From Prochlorococcus sp. AG-363-B04 (GTDB lineage: Bacteria; Cyanobacteriota; Cyanobacteriia; PCC-6307; Cyanobiaceae), in assembly GCA_003278465.1 (NCBI GenBank), contig QCFC01000001.1:51886-115885 (forward strand): a stretch of DNA of 64,000 nt, written 5' to 3'. Shown here piece after piece: positions 51,652 through 62,588 of the stretch (positions within the stretch are counted from its first letter, which is position 1; each line of letters begins with the position of its first letter). The notes beneath the pieces are model-generated. The model was not told where the DNA came from. It made no database searches and saw nothing but the letters and a program-made list of their open reading frames with translations. A program made the translations under genes and the position numbers.

Positions 51652-54396
51652 ATGAATCCTCAAGTAAGTACAAAGTTTTCTATAAAGGGCAGTCTTACAA
51701 ATGAGCCAGATCTTTTTAGCGAAGATGGTTGGAATCTTTTACTAGATGGTCAAGATGCAGCGAGAAAATGGAGACATGATCAACTTGATGTTGAACATCT
51801 CATACAGGTTCTTTTTGCTGATTTAGCTTATAAGTCATGGGTTGAATCTTTGCCAATTGATCAGGTTCTATTGTTGGATCGATTGGAAGATTTTTTAGCT
51901 GAACAGCCGATCGCAAAAGGCGAAGAATTATTTATTGGTGATGACTTAGAAGAATTACTTGATGAGGCAGAAAGATCTCGTTTGAGGTGGGGTTCGAAGT
52001 TGATAGATGTAACTCATTTGTTAATTGCTCTTGGCAGAGATAAAAGAATTGGTAAAGGACTTTTTGACGAATTGGGGCTTACTAGTGATCGGTTGGAAGA
52101 TGTAATAAAAAATTTACCTTTTTCTAGGAGAAATAATTCTATAAAATCTTCACAAATTAGTGAAGAGAAAAATACTTTAGACTCATCTTTTAGAAATCAA
52201 TCTATTCCTAACAAGCAGGAAGGCTCATTGGAGTCTGCTTCTTTAAAATTAGAAAAGGAGCCAAAAGCATTAGATTCCTATTGTAGAGATTTAACAGATG
52301 CCGCTAAATCTGGTCAATTAGATCCAGTAATAGGAAGGGATCAAGAAATTCGACAATTAATTAAGGTTTTATCTCGTAGGGGGAAAAATAACCCTGTATT
52401 GATTGGTGAGCCTGGTGTTGGGAAAACTGCAATTGCTGAATTATTGGCTCAGAGAATTGTTGCAGGAGAAGTTCCTGATTCATTAAAAGGGATGAAGTTG
52501 GTTGCGCTTGATCTCGGCGCATTAATTGCAGGAGCCAAATTCAGAGGTCAGTTTGAGGAACGTTTGCGATCAGTGCTTGTAGAGGTGAGTGAGTCAGACT
52601 CTGGCGTTGTTTTGTTTATAGATGAATTGCACACTCTTGTTAGTAATGATCGATCTAGCGCAGAGGCAGGAAGCTTGTTAAAGCCTGTTTTAGCTAGAGG
52701 AGAGTTGAGATGCATTGGTGCTACAACTCCTGAAAATTATCGAAAAACTGTTGAGAAGGATCAGGCTCTTAATCGACGTTTCCAGAAAGTTATTATCACT
52801 GAACCTAGTATTGAATTAAGCATAGAGATATTGCTTGGTTTGAAAGAACGCTATGAACTGCATCATGGTGTGACTATTACTGATTCCGCAGTTCAAGCTG
52901 CAAATCGTTTGGCTGATAGATATATAAGTGATCGTTGTCTTCCAGATAAGGCCATTGATCTTATTGATGAGGCTGCTGCACAGTTAAAGATGGATGTAAC
53001 ATCTAAACCTCAAGTTATTGAAGAAGCAGAGTTAGTTCTTAGACGATTGGAAATGGCTTTGCTAACTGCTGAAAAGGATTCTGCTGAAATAAACCAGCTG
53101 CAGGATGAACGTTCTAAAGCTGTGGAATTTCTCGATGAACTTAGACATCGATGGAAAGTTGAGCGGACACGACTTGATGAATTAAGGGATTTGATGCAAC
53201 AGGATGAGAATTTAAGCAATGCTATTTCTGAAGCTGAGCTTTTAGGTGACTTGGAAGAGGCTGCCAGACTGCAATATGAGCAGTTGCATATTGTTCAGCA
53301 ACGACGGAATGATCTTGAAGATGCCATAGAGGTTGTCCAGGAATCTGGTAATGCGTTGCTTCGTGAGCAGGTTGAGGCTGAGGACATTGCTGATGTAGTT
53401 GCTCGTTGGACTGGTATTCCGATGCAAAGACTTTTGGCTGGTGAGAGGCAAAAGCTTTTAGATCTAGAAAGTTATCTAGAGAAAAGGGTAATTGGTCAAT
53501 CTGAAGCTGTTCAGGCAGTGGCTGCAGCAATTCGTAGAGCCAGAGCAGGTATGAAGGATCCTCGTAGACCTGTGGGTTCTTTTTTGTTTCTAGGTCCCAC
53601 GGGAGTTGGCAAGACGGAATTAGCGAAGGCTTTGGCAGCTTGTCTATTTGATGAAGAAGAAGCTCTAGTCAGACTTGATATGAGTGAGTTTATGGAGCGT
53701 AATGCAGTGGCTCGTTTGTTAGGTGCTCCTCCTGGTTATGTTGGATATGAAGAGGGTGGGCAGTTGACAGAGGCTGTACGTCAACGCCCCTATGCAGTTT
53801 TGTTATTAGATGAGATAGAGAAGGCTCATCCAGATGTTTTTAATGTGTTATTGCAAGTTTTGGATGATGGACGGTTAACTGATTCTCAAGGGAGAACTGT
53901 TGATTTTCGCCATATAGTCATTGTTATGACAAGTAATCTTGCTAGTAGGGACATACTTGATTTTGCAAGGCTTTCTAGGCAGGACGGAGTTGATATCCAA
54001 AATCTTGATCAGACTCTTGCTAATCAGATTGATAAGGCTTTGGCTAAGCATTTTCGCCCTGAATTTTTGAACCGAATAGATGAGGTGATTAGATTTAGAC
54101 CTCTCAAGAAAGGCGATTTAGAAAGGATTATTAGGTTGCAATTAGCTGATTTGGCTTTGTTGTTATCTGAGCAAGGAATGTCAATGTTGGTTGATGATGA
54201 GGTGGTAAAGGCAATTGCAATGCAAGGATATGAACCAGAATATGGAGCTCGTCCATTACGTCGTGTATTACGGAGAAGGATTGAGAATCCTTTGGCCACT
54301 CAGTTGTTGGAAGAGCGATTTACTGGTGTGAAGGCAGTTAGGATTACATGTGACAGCGATTTAGATTTACCATTTATTTTTCTTCCAGAGGCTTGA
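51652..54396 (+). CDS. clpB: ClpB-type disaggregase AAA+ chaperone
   Basis: The 914-residue protein has an N-terminal Clp-N domain (about 10-140), a low-complexity linker (about 145-190), NBD1 with [17 protein letters not shown] and IDELHTLV, a coiled middle domain ([20 protein letters not shown]), and NBD2 with [14 protein letters not shown] and [17 protein letters not shown]. The middle domain has about the length of ClpB, not the short ClpC form, and no ClpP loop is obvious. The N domain is divergent. I chose ATG 51652 over TTG 51643. Confidence 0.9.
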   Translation: MNPQVSTKFSIKGSLTNEPDLFSEDGWNLLLDGQDAARKWRHDQLDVEHLIQVLFADLAYKSWVESLPIDQVLLLDRLEDFLAEQPIAKGEELFIGDDLEELLDEAERSRLRWGSKLIDVTHLLIALGRDKRIGKGLFDELGLTSDRLEDVIKNLPFSRRNNSIKSSQISEEKNTLDSSFRNQSIPNKQEGSLESASLKLEKEPKALDSYCRDLTDAAKSGQLDPVIGRDQEIRQLIKVLSRRGKNNPVLIGEPGVGKTAIAELLAQRIVAGEVPDSLKGMKLVALDLGALIAGAKFRGQFEERLRSVLVEVSESDSGVVLFIDELHTLVSNDRSSAEAGSLLKPVLARGELRCIGATTPENYRKTVEKDQALNRRFQKVIITEPSIELSIEILLGLKERYELHHGVTITDSAVQAANRLADRYISDRCLPDKAIDLIDEAAAQLKMDVTSKPQVIEEAELVLRRLEMALLTAEKDSAEINQLQDERSKAVEFLDELRHRWKVERTRLDELRDLMQQDENLSNAISEAELLGDLEEAARLQYEQLHIVQQRRNDLEDAIEVVQESGNALLREQVEAEDIADVVARWTGIPMQRLLAGERQKLLDLESYLEKRVIGQSEAVQAVAAAIRRARAGMKDPRRPVGSFLFLGPTGVGKTELAKALAACLFDEEEALVRLDMSEFMERNAVARLLGAPPGYVGYEEGGQLTEAVRQRPYAVLLLDEIEKAHPDVFNVLLQVLDDGRLTDSQGRTVDFRHIVIVMTSNLASRDILDFARLSRQDGVDIQNLDQTLANQIDKALAKHFRPEFLNRIDEVIRFRPLKKGDLERIIRLQLADLALLLSEQGMSMLVDDEVVKAIAMQGYEPEYGARPLRRVLRRRIENPLATQLLEERFTGVKAVRITCDSDLDLPFIFLPEA

Positions 54397-54464
54397 TAGA
54401 AGCTTTATCAGTTAACCTTGGATTCTGTATGGTAGATGCGAAATCATTTGCCTAGGCTTCAGGC

Positions 54465-54713
54465 TTGACTTCAGTGACTAGCACTAATCCAGAGGAAACA
54501 CCTTCATCTGATTTTTCACATGAAGGTAAAACAAATCGAAAGTCTGGTTTTTTCACCTCAACTTACGAGGAATTAAAGCTAGTTGTTTGGCCTAGTCGAC
54601 AGCAATTATTTAGTGAATCTGTTGCTGTGATTCTCATGGTAGGTCTTTCAGCTGCTTCCATTGCAGCTGTAAGTCGTTTTTATGCATGGGGTGCTTCTCA
54701 AATTTTTCGTTGA
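54465..54713 (+). CDS. secE: Preprotein translocase subunit SecE
   Basis: The 82-residue protein has a polar N-terminus, then FFTSTYEELKLVVWPSRQQL, the SecE signature, and one membrane segment (VAVILMVGLSAASIAAVSRF). SecE clamps SecY in the translocon. The start is probably TTG at 54465 or GTG at 54474. It precedes nusG, the classical secE-nusG-rplKA order. An inverted repeat separates it from nusG. Confidence 0.93.
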   Translation: MTSVTSTNPEETPSSDFSHEGKTNRKSGFFTSTYEELKLVVWPSRQQLFSESVAVILMVGLSAASIAAVSRFYAWGASQIFR

Positions 54714-54718
54714 TTTAG

Positions 54719-54752
54719 TGAAGTACTTTCTTTTTACAAAGAAGTACTTCAC
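54719..54752. terminator. Inverted repeat between secE and nusG
   Basis: GTGAAGTACTT (54719-54729) pairs perfectly with AAGTACTTCAC (54742-54752) around a 12-base T-rich loop. It begins six bases after the secE stop. It may be a partial terminator or processing site that sets nusG level apart from secE. Confidence 0.55.
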
Positions 54753-54780
54753 AATTTGACCATTTCACTTCTTTTTTATA

Positions 54781-55452
54781 GTGCCTGAAATCGATCTCTC
54801 ACATCAGCAAGAAGAATCATCAGAAGTGATTGATGCATCTGCTTCTCCTCCTTTGGATGAAGCGCCAATGACATTTGTTTCTAAAACTTCTGTTGCACGC
54901 TGGTATGCCGTTCAGGTTGCTTCAAGTTGTGAGAAAAAAGTCAAAGCTACTCTTGAGCAGAGAGCTGTCACTCTTGGTGTGAGTAACAGAATTCTGGAGA
55001 TTGAAATTCCACAAACACCAGCAGTAAAATTAAAAAAAGATGGAACGCGCCAGTCTACTGAGGAGAAGGTTTTCCCAGGATATGTTTTAGTTCGGATGGT
55101 ACTTGATGAAGACACAATGATGGCTGTGCGCAGCACTCCTAATGTTATTAACTTTGTTGGTGCTGAAGATCGACGAGCCACTGGTAAAGCTCGTGGACAT
55201 ATAAAACCAAGACCTTTAAGTCGACAGGAGGTAGATCGTATATTTAAACGAGCTGCAGAGAAGAAGACTGTTGTCAAACTAGATCTCGCGGAAGGAGATC
55301 AAATTGTTGTAACTTCTGGACCTTTTAAAGATTTCCAAGGAGAGGTTATTGAAGTTTCTGGAGAGAGAAGCAAATTAAAGGCACTTCTCTCAATCTTTGG
55401 TAGAGAAACCCCTGTGGAGTTGGAGTTTTCTCAAATCAGTAAGCAAAATTAA
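54781..55452 (+). CDS. nusG: Transcription termination/antitermination factor NusG
   Basis: The 223-residue NusG starts with GTG at 54781. After an acidic extension of about 35 residues comes the NGN domain (RWYAVQVASSCEKKVKATLE, KVFPGYVLVRMVLDEDTM). The KOW domain follows (LDLAEGDQIVVTSGPFKDFQ). It binds RNA polymerase and couples it to ribosomes or Rho. The N-terminal extension is longer than in E. coli, as in other cyanobacteria. Confidence 0.96.
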   Translation: MPEIDLSHQQEESSEVIDASASPPLDEAPMTFVSKTSVARWYAVQVASSCEKKVKATLEQRAVTLGVSNRILEIEIPQTPAVKLKKDGTRQSTEEKVFPGYVLVRMVLDEDTMMAVRSTPNVINFVGAEDRRATGKARGHIKPRPLSRQEVDRIFKRAAEKKTVVKLDLAEGDQIVVTSGPFKDFQGEVIEVSGERSKLKALLSIFGRETPVELEFSQISKQN

Positions 55453-55456
55453 ATTA

Positions 55457-55488
55457 GAGGCGGCCATCTCCCTGCGGAGGATGGCCTC
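55457..55488 (+). other. Imperfect G+C-rich hairpin between nusG and rplK
   Basis: GAGGCGGCCATCTCC pairs imperfectly with GGAGGATGGCCTC around a CTGC loop, right after the nusG stop. It is much more G+C-rich than its surroundings. No T-run follows, so it may be an attenuator, an RNase processing site or part of an rplK leader rather than a full terminator. Confidence 0.5.
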
Positions 55489-55560
55489 AGAGGGTGGCTA
55501 GCCCCTCGCCGAGCCCTTATAAGATTTTGGGTATCCGTAGTTGTCCACTTCCGTTCGCTG

Positions 55561-55986
55561 ATGGCTAAAAAAGTAGTAGCTGTGATTAAGCTGGCCCTTC
55601 AGGCCGGCAAAGCAAATCCGGCCCCCCCGGTTGGTCCTGCCCTTGGACAGCATGGGGTAAATATCATGGCGTTTTGTAAGGAGTACAACGCTCGAACGCA
55701 GGACAAGGCAGGATTTGTCATTCCTGTTGAGATTTCAGTTTTTGAGGATCGTAGTTTTACTTTCATTACGAAGACTCCTCCTGCTTCAGTTTTAATTACA
55801 AAAGCTGCTGGGATTGAAAAGGGTTCTGGTGAGTCGGCTCGCGGAAATGTTGGAAGCATTAGTCGTGCGCAGCTCGAGGAAATTGCTAAAACTAAACTTC
55901 CAGATCTCAATTGTTCATCAGTTGAGTCGGCAATGCGAGTAATAGAGGGAACCGCGAGGAATATGGGTGTTTCGATTAGTGATTGA
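55561..55986 (+). CDS. rplK: 50S ribosomal protein L11
   Basis: The 141-residue L11 is complete: [37 protein letters not shown], and the RNA-binding C-terminal domain with [20 protein letters not shown]. It sits at the GTPase-associated centre of the large subunit. It is the first ribosomal gene in the rplK-rplA-rplJ-rplL block. Confidence 0.98.
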   Translation: MAKKVVAVIKLALQAGKANPAPPVGPALGQHGVNIMAFCKEYNARTQDKAGFVIPVEISVFEDRSFTFITKTPPASVLITKAAGIEKGSGESARGNVGSISRAQLEEIAKTKLPDLNCSSVESAMRVIEGTARNMGVSISD

Positions 55987-56064
55987 TTAGCTAAGAGTTA
56001 TTCTTTTAATTTCTAAACTCTTTTCAGGGGGGAGATCAAAAGTCGTCAGTACCCCAAAATTCCT

Positions 56065-56772
56065 ATGACAAAACTTTCTAAGCGCCTAGCTGGCCTTGTC
56101 TCAAAGATTGATTCCAAGGCTTATGAACCTTTAGAGGCTATTCAATTAGTTAAAGAAAATGCCACTGCAAAGTTTGATGAAACCATTGAGGCTCATGCAC
56201 GTTTAGGCATTGATCCTAAGTACACCGATCAACAGTTAAGGACTACTGTCGCGCTACCTAATGGGACTGGGCAAAGCGTGAAGATTGCTGTGATTGCAAA
56301 GGGTGAGAAGGTTGCAGAAGCAAAATCTGCAGGTGCGGAGTTGGCTGGAGAGGATGAATTGGTTGATGATATTGCCAAGGGAAATATGGATTTTGATCTC
56401 TTGATTGCTACTCCTGACATGATGCCAAAAGTGGCAAAGTTAGGCAGAGTTCTTGGACCAAGAGGACTCATGCCGAATCCCAAGGCAGGTTCAGTGACAA
56501 CCGATTTAAGTGGGGCTATTAAAGAATTCAAGGCTGGCAAACTTGAGTTCAGAGCTGATAGGGCAGGAATTGTTCATGTTCGGTTTGGGAAAGCAAGTTT
56601 TTCTGCTGAAGCTCTTATGGAAAATCTCAAGACTTTGCAGGAAACTATTGATAGGAATAAACCAAATGGAGCGAAGGGTCGCTATTGGAAGAGTCTCTTT
56701 GTAACATCAACTATGGGACCTTCTGTAGAAGTCGATATCGCAGCTTTGCAAGATATTCAACAAGGTGATTGA
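56065..56772 (+). CDS. rplA: 50S ribosomal protein L1
   Basis: The 235-residue L1 has [37 protein letters not shown] and [20 protein letters not shown], all family landmarks. L1 binds the mobile L1 stalk of 23S rRNA and usually represses its own operon mRNA; no specific operator was identified here. 78 bases follow rplK. Confidence 0.98.
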   Translation: MTKLSKRLAGLVSKIDSKAYEPLEAIQLVKENATAKFDETIEAHARLGIDPKYTDQQLRTTVALPNGTGQSVKIAVIAKGEKVAEAKSAGAELAGEDELVDDIAKGNMDFDLLIATPDMMPKVAKLGRVLGPRGLMPNPKAGSVTTDLSGAIKEFKAGKLEFRADRAGIVHVRFGKASFSAEALMENLKTLQETIDRNKPNGAKGRYWKSLFVTSTMGPSVEVDIAALQDIQQGD

Positions 56773-56799
56773 GCTTAGTGTTGTATCTTTAGTACTTGG

Positions 56800-56965
56800 C
56801 GTAAGCCATTGGGCATTGCTCAGCCATAGACAGTGGGTTCAAATCAGGTCTGATTTGTGGAAATCCTGCCGAGGCATACATTCCGATTTTTCCACAGAGG
56901 AATTTGATCGAAATGCAGCCTCGTTTCCCCTTGTTGGAAGCTTTGGTTGCATGCTCAGCTTTTTT
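56800..56965 (+). promoter_or_regulatory. L10 leader (autoregulatory mRNA structure)
   Basis: The 213-base gap between rplA and rplJ contains CCATAGACAGTGGGTTC, then CCTGCCGAGGCATACA and further base-paired segments. These resemble the conserved core of the bacterial L10 leader, where the L10-L12 complex binds its own mRNA. The position directly before rplJ fits. Boundaries are approximate. Confidence 0.8.
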
Positions 56966-56985
56966 CCTGATTCGATCCAAATCCT

Positions 56986-57513
56986 ATGGGCCGCACGCTG
57001 GAGAACAAGCAACAGATAGTCGAGGAGTTAAAACAGCTTCTTGACAGTGCCGAAATGGCACTTGTCCTGGATTACCAGGGTTTATCCATCAAAGAGATGT
57101 CAGATCTGCGAACACGTTTGCAGACTACAGAAAGTGTATGCAAGGTCACTAAAAATACCTTGATGCGTCATGCCATTGATGGAAATGATTCTTGGTCACA
57201 CCTTGATTCCTTGTTAACTGGTACTAATGCATTTGTTCTTATTAAGGGCGATGTAGGTGGTGCAGTTAAGGCTGTTCAAGCCTTTCAAAAGGAAATTAAA
57301 AAATCAAAGACCAAAGGTGCTCTTTTTGAAGGAAAGCTTCTTTCCCTTGAGGAGATACGGGCTATTGCAGAAATTCCTTCTAGGGAGGTCTTAATGGCTC
57401 AAATTGCAGGTTCAATTAATGCTTTAGCTACCAAAGTGGCTGTTGGTATTAAAGAAGTTCCAGCAGGTCTTGCTCGATCTCTTAATCAGCATGTTGAGAA
57501 AGGAGAGAGCTGA
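56986..57513 (+). CDS. rplJ: 50S ribosomal protein L10
   Basis: The 175-residue L10 starts [20 protein letters not shown] and has [20 protein letters not shown] and [17 protein letters not shown]10 anchors the L12 dimers to the ribosome. It is preceded by the L10 leader, which should adjust its level to free L10-L12. rplL follows 47 bases later. Confidence 0.98.
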   Translation: MGRTLENKQQIVEELKQLLDSAEMALVLDYQGLSIKEMSDLRTRLQTTESVCKVTKNTLMRHAIDGNDSWSHLDSLLTGTNAFVLIKGDVGGAVKAVQAFQKEIKKSKTKGALFEGKLLSLEEIRAIAEIPSREVLMAQIAGSINALATKVAVGIKEVPAGLARSLNQHVEKGES

Positions 57514-57560
57514 ATTCCTTGACAAGATTTCCCCTTTTTATCTGTTCTTGAATCTCAATT

Positions 57561-57953
57561 ATGTCTACAAAAACTGATCAAATTCTTGATTCTCTCAAAA
57601 CTCTTTCTTTGCTTGAAGCTTCTGAGCTGGTCAAGCAGATAGAGGAAGCATTTGGAGTCTCTGCAGCTGCTTCTGCTGGCGTTGTTATGGCTGCACCTGG
57701 AGCGGCTGCTGGTGGTGGAGCAGATGCGGCTGAAGAGAAGACCGAGTTCGACGTTGTCCTCGATGGTTTTGAAGCATCATCCAAAATTAAGGTTCTCAAG
57801 GCTGTGCGTGAAGCAACTGGTCTTGGACTTGGTGATGCAAAAGCCATGGTAGAGGCTGCTCCAAAGACTATTAAAGAAGGCATCTCTAAAGATGATGCAG
57901 AAGCACTCAAAAAGGCTATTGAAGAAGTGGGAGGGAAAGTCACTCTTAAGTAA
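57561..57953 (+). CDS. rplL: 50S ribosomal protein L7/L12
   Basis: The 130-residue protein has the N-terminal dimer domain ([20 protein letters not shown]), an Ala/Gly hinge, and the C-terminal factor-binding domain ([32 protein letters not shown]). Multiple copies form the stalk that recruits translation GTPases. It ends the ribosomal block and is followed by a strong terminator. Confidence 0.98.
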   Translation: MSTKTDQILDSLKTLSLLEASELVKQIEEAFGVSAAASAGVVMAAPGAAAGGGADAAEEKTEFDVVLDGFEASSKIKVLKAVREATGLGLGDAKAMVEAAPKTIKEGISKDDAEALKKAIEEVGGKVTLK

Positions 57954-58048
57954 TTTTTAGTAGAGACTTTATTTAGGGTCTTTTCTTGCCTAGTTATTCA
58001 AGGCATCTTTGTGATGCATGTTCTGGGATCTTAGATTTTAGCCAATTA

Positions 58049-58075
58049 AAAAGCCCTGCCTAAGGCAGGGCTTTT
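58049..58075 (+). terminator. Intrinsic terminator after rplL
   Basis: AGCCCTGCC (58052-58060) pairs with GGCAGGGCT (58064-58072) around a TAA loop, flanked by A-run and followed by TTT. It is a classic rho-independent terminator about 95 bases after the rplL stop. Confidence 0.93.
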
Positions 58076-58365
58076 GAGGTGAAATTTTCTTCAGGAGTCT
58101 TTCCTTGTTTCGACCCTGAAAAGTATTCAGCACCCCTCACACAAGTTCATTTTATCCATTCTTCTGATCTAGCCATTGGCCCTTAGTGGCGCTACTCAAA
58201 CTGTCATAGTATTTGAAAGTTAAATTTGATTTAGTTTATAAGTACTATATTTATTATTCAAGAAAATAAAGGAATGTATGTATATGGTTGTTGAATTAAG
58301 TTATTTTCATGAGAAAATAATAGAAAAAGTTGTTGTTGATTTGGGTAATTAGTAAAAGCTTTTCA
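58076..58365. other. Intergenic region before rnhA
   Basis: These 290 bases are A+T-rich toward the right. A CCCCTCACAC stretch near 58134 recalls the core of the small RNA Yfr1, but the flanking stems are missing. No gene is supported; an rnhA promoter should be present. Confidence 0.4.
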
Positions 58366-59130
58366 ATGACACATCCTCATGGACAAGTAGTTGATGCGGC
58401 CACTGATGGGGCTTGTAGCGGAAACCCTGGTCCAGGCGGGTGGGGTGTTCTTTATCGTTTTGAAGATGGGACTGTTAAAGAGCTTGGTGGGTATGAAGCA
58501 TCGACAACAAACAATCGAATGGAGTTAAAAGCTGCCTTGGTTTTGTTAGAGCAAGTGAAGGATCTTCCTAGACATCCAGAATTAAAGATTCGTACAGATA
58601 GCAAATATTTGATTGATGGTTTAAGTAAGTGGATTTTTGGATGGAAGCGCAAAGGTTGGCGAACTTCCTCAGGTAAACAGGTTTTGAATCAAGACCTATG
58701 GCAAGCATTGGATATTGCTCGAATTGATAACGTACAATTTGCCTATGTGAAAGCTCATAGTGGTGATCCGGATAATGACCGTGTAGATCAGATAGCCGTA
58801 TCCTTTTCGAAAGGAACTAATCCCAATTTGAATTCTCCGAATTCGCACAGTCATTTAAGAGCAACGGTAGAGCAAGGTCAGCCTGCCCCATTAGCTTTAA
58901 ATAAGATATTTTCGCGATTAGAGTTGGCAGATCGCTTTGCTCAAAAGGGTTATAGCCTAAGTATGTCTGAGTTGTCTCAGTTAGTCGATTTGCCTCTTCC
59001 CTTACTCAAGCAGAGAGATTGTGCTTGGAGCTGGCGTGATTGGGTGGTTGAGCCTATTGACGGAGATAGATGGCGTTTGCGTCGTTATGTAGAAGATTTA
59101 AGTTCTTGCAATGAGAACAAGGATGACTGA
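58366..59130 (+). CDS. rnhA: Ribonuclease HI with C-terminal extension
   Basis: RNase HI degrades RNA in RNA-DNA hybrids. The catalytic residues are present: Asp in [18 protein letters not shown], Glu in [13 protein letters not shown], Asp in [12 protein letters not shown] and the last Asp in DNDRVDQIA, with His in [11 protein letters not shown]. After about residue 145 there is an extra ~110-residue tail ([20 protein letters not shown]) of a kind common in marine cyanobacteria. I start at ATG 58366; 58330 adds 12 unlikely residues. Confidence 0.94.
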   Translation: MTHPHGQVVDAATDGACSGNPGPGGWGVLYRFEDGTVKELGGYEASTTNNRMELKAALVLLEQVKDLPRHPELKIRTDSKYLIDGLSKWIFGWKRKGWRTSSGKQVLNQDLWQALDIARIDNVQFAYVKAHSGDPDNDRVDQIAVSFSKGTNPNLNSPNSHSHLRATVEQGQPAPLALNKIFSRLELADRFAQKGYSLSMSELSQLVDLPLPLLKQRDCAWSWRDWVVEPIDGDRWRLRRYVEDLSSCNENKDD

Positions 59131-60304
59131 AAAGAATCCATCTCAGTTTTCGTCAATAGGTAGTATTTATCGTTATTGGTTCGGCCCAATACTTTCACAA
59201 GATCAGGGATTTGATGCTGAGAAATTGTCACAGCTTTCTTTAGTGGCTTTAAGTCGGCTCTCGCAATGTAGAGATTGGCCCATTATGTCTATAATCTTGA
59301 GTAAGTTGGCAAATGATTTGCAACGTCGAGATTGTCGACTCGAGCAAGTCTTGTTTGGATGTCGGTTTAGTAATCCTGTTGGTTTAGCAGCTGGCTTTGA
59401 TAAAAATGGAGTAGCAGCAGGTCTTTGGGATGTGTTTGGTTTTGGTTTTGCTGAATTAGGTACAGTGACTTGGCATTGTCAATTTGGCAACCCTCGTCCA
59501 AGACTGTTTCGATTAGCAGAAGAAAAAGCTGCCTTGAATCGAATGGGATTTAATAATGCTGGAGCTGAAGCAATGCGAGAGACATTATTTAGACAGAATC
59601 TTTTACCACCAGGTCAGCGGCCGATTGTACTTGGTTTGAATTTGGGCAAGTCAAAAATCACTTCTTTAGAACTAGCTGCAGATGACTACTTATCATCGTT
59701 GAATATGCTCGCAGATATCGCTGATTATGTTGTGATTAATGTTAGTTCTCCCAATACTCCAGGCTTAAGAGATCTTCAAGATCCTAAACAATTAAAACGT
59801 TTGATAGATAGATTGCGATCTCTACCAAATTGTCCGCCTCTATTGGTAAAAATTGCACCTGATCTTGCTAATGATGAAATTGATAATTTGGCAAGACTTG
59901 CTTGTGATGAAGGTTTAGATGGTGTAATCGCAGTCAATACAAGTCTTGATCGCTTAGGTCTTGAAGATCGTGTTATTCCTCAAACTGGAATGAGATTAGA
60001 TGAAGAGGCTGGTGGTTTAAGTGGCTCACCTCTTCAGTCCCGTGGGTTAGAAGTGATAGTACGTTTACGAGCAATTGTTGGCTCTAGGTTGCCTTTGATT
60101 GGTGTTGGAGGTATTGACTCTCCAGAATCTGCTTGGGAAAGAATTGCTGCAGGAGCATCACTTATACAGGTGTATACGGGTTGGATTTTTGAAGGACCAG
60201 ACTTAGTACCACGCATTTTAGATGGGATTATGTCTCAATTAGATAGATATGGATTTATCAATGTCTCTGAGGCTGTCGGCAGTGGAGCTCCATGGAAACG
60301 ATAG
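59111..60304 (+). CDS. pyrD: Dihydroorotate dehydrogenase (quinone), class 2
   Basis: PyrD oxidises dihydroorotate to orotate in pyrimidine synthesis and passes electrons to quinone at the membrane. The 397 residues include an N-terminal helical membrane-binding part ([20 protein letters not shown]), then [36 protein letters not shown] with the catalytic Ser, and the FMN phosphate site [20 protein letters not shown]. The start overlaps rnhA by 20 bases; an ATG at 59123 is an alternative. Confidence 0.96.
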   Translation: MRTRMTEKNPSQFSSIGSIYRYWFGPILSQDQGFDAEKLSQLSLVALSRLSQCRDWPIMSIILSKLANDLQRRDCRLEQVLFGCRFSNPVGLAAGFDKNGVAAGLWDVFGFGFAELGTVTWHCQFGNPRPRLFRLAEEKAALNRMGFNNAGAEAMRETLFRQNLLPPGQRPIVLGLNLGKSKITSLELAADDYLSSLNMLADIADYVVINVSSPNTPGLRDLQDPKQLKRLIDRLRSLPNCPPLLVKIAPDLANDEIDNLARLACDEGLDGVIAVNTSLDRLGLEDRVIPQTGMRLDEEAGGLSGSPLQSRGLEVIVRLRAIVGSRLPLIGVGGIDSPESAWERIAAGASLIQVYTGWIFEGPDLVPRILDGIMSQLDRYGFINVSEAVGSGAPWKR

Positions 60305-60362
60305 AGAAAGATCCTTTTAGTATTTTAAGAAATCTTCAGTTAATGGTTTTTATATTTGAAAT

Positions 60363-61451
60363 GTGATTCCCTTTTCTTCCCGACATGGTGGCAATTTGGC
60401 ATATGAAGCTAGGCGACTAGGTTGTCGTATAGATCAGGTGTTGGATGCAAGTTCTTCTTTAGTCCCATTTCCTCCTTCAAGGTCACTTAGGCGTTGTCTT
60501 ATTGCAGAAATACGAGGACATGGATTACGTAATTATCCTGACAGGCATCACAAGGATTTAAGAGAAGCAATTGGCATCTGGCATGGTATTGATCCAGCTA
60601 TGGTTTTGCCGGGAAATGGAGCATCAGAACTGTTTACTTGGGCAGCACGAGATGCTTCTCTTGAAGGGATTAGTGGTTTACCTTCTCCAGGTTTTTCTGA
60701 TTACGTAAGGGCATTGTGTTGTTGGTCTGCACCTTATGTTCATCAAACGCTGCCTTTGTCTTGGTCACTTGTCGCACCCGAAACTTTTCCTTTGTCGCCT
60801 AAAACTGATGTGCTTTGGCTGACTAATCCACATAATCCAACTGGACAACTGTGGAGTCGTGAATCAATCATCCCTTTATTGGATAACTATAAGTTGATTA
60901 TTTGCGATGAAGCTTTTTTACCTTTAGTGCCTTATGGAGAGCAACAATCTGTAGTTTCATTGGTAAGTCATTTCCCCAACCTCATCGTCATTAGAAGTCT
61001 TACAAAGCTTTTTGCGATCGCAGGTTTACGACTTGGCTATGCAATTAGTACGCCTGACCGTTTGATGAGATGGCGCGAATGGCGTGACCCTTGGCCTGTG
61101 AATGGGCTGGCATTAGCGGCAGGAACGATGCTATTAGAGGACCATTTAGCATTGGAACGTTGGCTTGCTAAAATTCAAAGTTGGGTGGCCAATGAAGGCT
61201 CATGGTTTTATAGAAATCTACTTAAATTACCAAGGATTTCGGTTCATCCTTCTTCGGCTAATTTCTTTTTGGTGAAGGGTAATTCCTCTCTTGTGTCTTT
61301 TAGAGAACAACTAGCTCAAAGACGAATCTTAGTAAGAGATTGTTCTTCTTTCCCAGAGTTAGGGGGAAGTTGGTTACGTATAGCTCTACAGGATAGAGCT
61401 GGAAATCGTCGAATATTGAGAGCTATGAATAAATTAATCAATCAACTATGA
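60363..61451 (+). CDS. CobD-like PLP aminotransferase (threonine-phosphate decarboxylase)
   Basis: The 362-residue protein is a class I/II aminotransferase-fold enzyme starting with GTG at 60363 ([20 protein letters not shown]). The N-terminal HGGN is typical of the CobD/CobC group that makes aminopropanol phosphate for cobalamin. The PLP-lysine site is [19 protein letters not shown], and [17 protein letters not shown] is also present. Histidinol-phosphate aminotransferase is the main alternative. A B12 role fits the B12 riboswitch elsewhere in the window. Its 3' end overlaps murG by 14 bases (convergent). Confidence 0.82.
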   Translation: MIPFSSRHGGNLAYEARRLGCRIDQVLDASSSLVPFPPSRSLRRCLIAEIRGHGLRNYPDRHHKDLREAIGIWHGIDPAMVLPGNGASELFTWAARDASLEGISGLPSPGFSDYVRALCCWSAPYVHQTLPLSWSLVAPETFPLSPKTDVLWLTNPHNPTGQLWSRESIIPLLDNYKLIICDEAFLPLVPYGEQQSVVSLVSHFPNLIVIRSLTKLFAIAGLRLGYAISTPDRLMRWREWRDPWPVNGLALAAGTMLLEDHLALERWLAKIQSWVANEGSWFYRNLLKLPRISVHPSSANFFLVKGNSSLVSFREQLAQRRILVRDCSSFPELGGSWLRIALQDRAGNRRILRAMNKLINQL

Positions 61452-62517
61452 ATTGATTAATCACATTAATTAATTGTTGATCCGCATTGAAAACGGCAAG
61501 AGTTTTCATTGCTTTATGCATTTGAGTTAAAGGATCATTGATTATTTTGATTTTTTTGATTCTTCCTTCTAAGAGTCTCCATGTAGTGTCTGCCAGGGCT
61601 CGATGCCTTGGCTCATGTTGATGAATGATAATTGCGGCTCCAATTTGAGCAGCACAGTTTGCGTTTGCTTCTTGATGTTTATCAGTTGCTTGCGGATAAG
61701 GAATCAGAATGGTAGGTGTCCCACATATTGCAAGCTCGCTTAAAGCGCCTGCTCCTGCACGACTAATGGCAAGATCAGCATGTTGGAGTAGTCCAGGGAT
61801 TTCGTCACAAAAAGGGATTTCTATAAGGTTTGGGTGAATGATTCGATTGGATTCAGGATCATTGGTTCCAGTGAGATGAACGACTCTGCAACCAGCATCG
61901 AGTAATTTCGGTAAGATTGCTCTTACCATTTGATTGAGGCCAATAGCTCCTTGACTGCCTCCCATCACAACTAGGAGAGGGCCTTCTCCTGATGGCACCC
62001 AATTAGGTAAAGGTTGAGAAACAAGAAAGCTCTTTCTTACAGGTGTACCTGTGACAATAGTTTTACAGTTTTGTAAATATTTGACATTAGTGGATAAACC
62101 GAGAGCTACCACTTTGCAAAATCGACCCAAAAGTCGTGTTACTTTGCCTGGGATTGCATTAGATTCATGAAGAATAACTGGCACACCACAACATCTTGCA
62201 CCTAGGATTGTTGGTGCTGCGATATATCCTCCTGTTGTAAAGACTACCTTTATCTTGTTCTTTCTAATTTGTTGGTAAACTGTTGAAGTGGCAAGTATTA
62301 AGCGAAATATTTGAATTACTTTTTGCAAGTAGTTTCCATTGAGGCCTTCAGCTTTGATTGTTATTAGTTCATATTTTTCTGCGATAAGTTGACTTTCGAG
62401 TCTGTTGGATACACCTAACCATTTTAAAGCCCATGTATTAGGAACTTGTTGAGCAACAGCCAATGCAGGGAAAATGTGACCTCCGGTTCCACTTGCTGCG
62501 ATTAAAAGATTAGACAT
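61438..62517 (-). CDS. murG: UDP-GlcNAc:lipid II precursor GlcNAc transferase
   Basis: MurG adds GlcNAc to lipid I to make lipid II at the inner face of the membrane. The 359-residue protein starts [20 protein letters not shown] and has [30 protein letters not shown] and the UDP-GlcNAc site [20 protein letters not shown]. All motifs are intact. Convergent with the CobD-like gene. Confidence 0.96.
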   Translation of the reverse strand: MSNLLIAASGTGGHIFPALAVAQQVPNTWALKWLGVSNRLESQLIAEKYELITIKAEGLNGNYLQKVIQIFRLILATSTVYQQIRKNKIKVVFTTGGYIAAPTILGARCCGVPVILHESNAIPGKVTRLLGRFCKVVALGLSTNVKYLQNCKTIVTGTPVRKSFLVSQPLPNWVPSGEGPLLVVMGGSQGAIGLNQMVRAILPKLLDAGCRVVHLTGTNDPESNRIIHPNLIEIPFCDEIPGLLQHADLAISRAGAGALSELAICGTPTILIPYPQATDKHQEANANCAAQIGAAIIIHQHEPRHRALADTTWRLLEGRIKKIKIINDPLTQMHKAMKTLAVFNADQQLINVINQFIVD

Positions 62518-62588
62518 TGGGTTTGGTCAAAAAAGGAGGGGGAGGATTAACTTGTTGATAGCTATTAGAAGTTTGAGTGCGTCATTTA

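Noticed and set aside
56765..57019. 84-residue frame between rplA and rplJ
   Set aside because: It covers the L10 leader RNA and the start of rplJ in another frame.
58125..58150. Yfr1-like CCCCTCACAC core
   Set aside because: Only the short core is similar; the two flanking stem-loops and T-tract of Yfr1 are missing.
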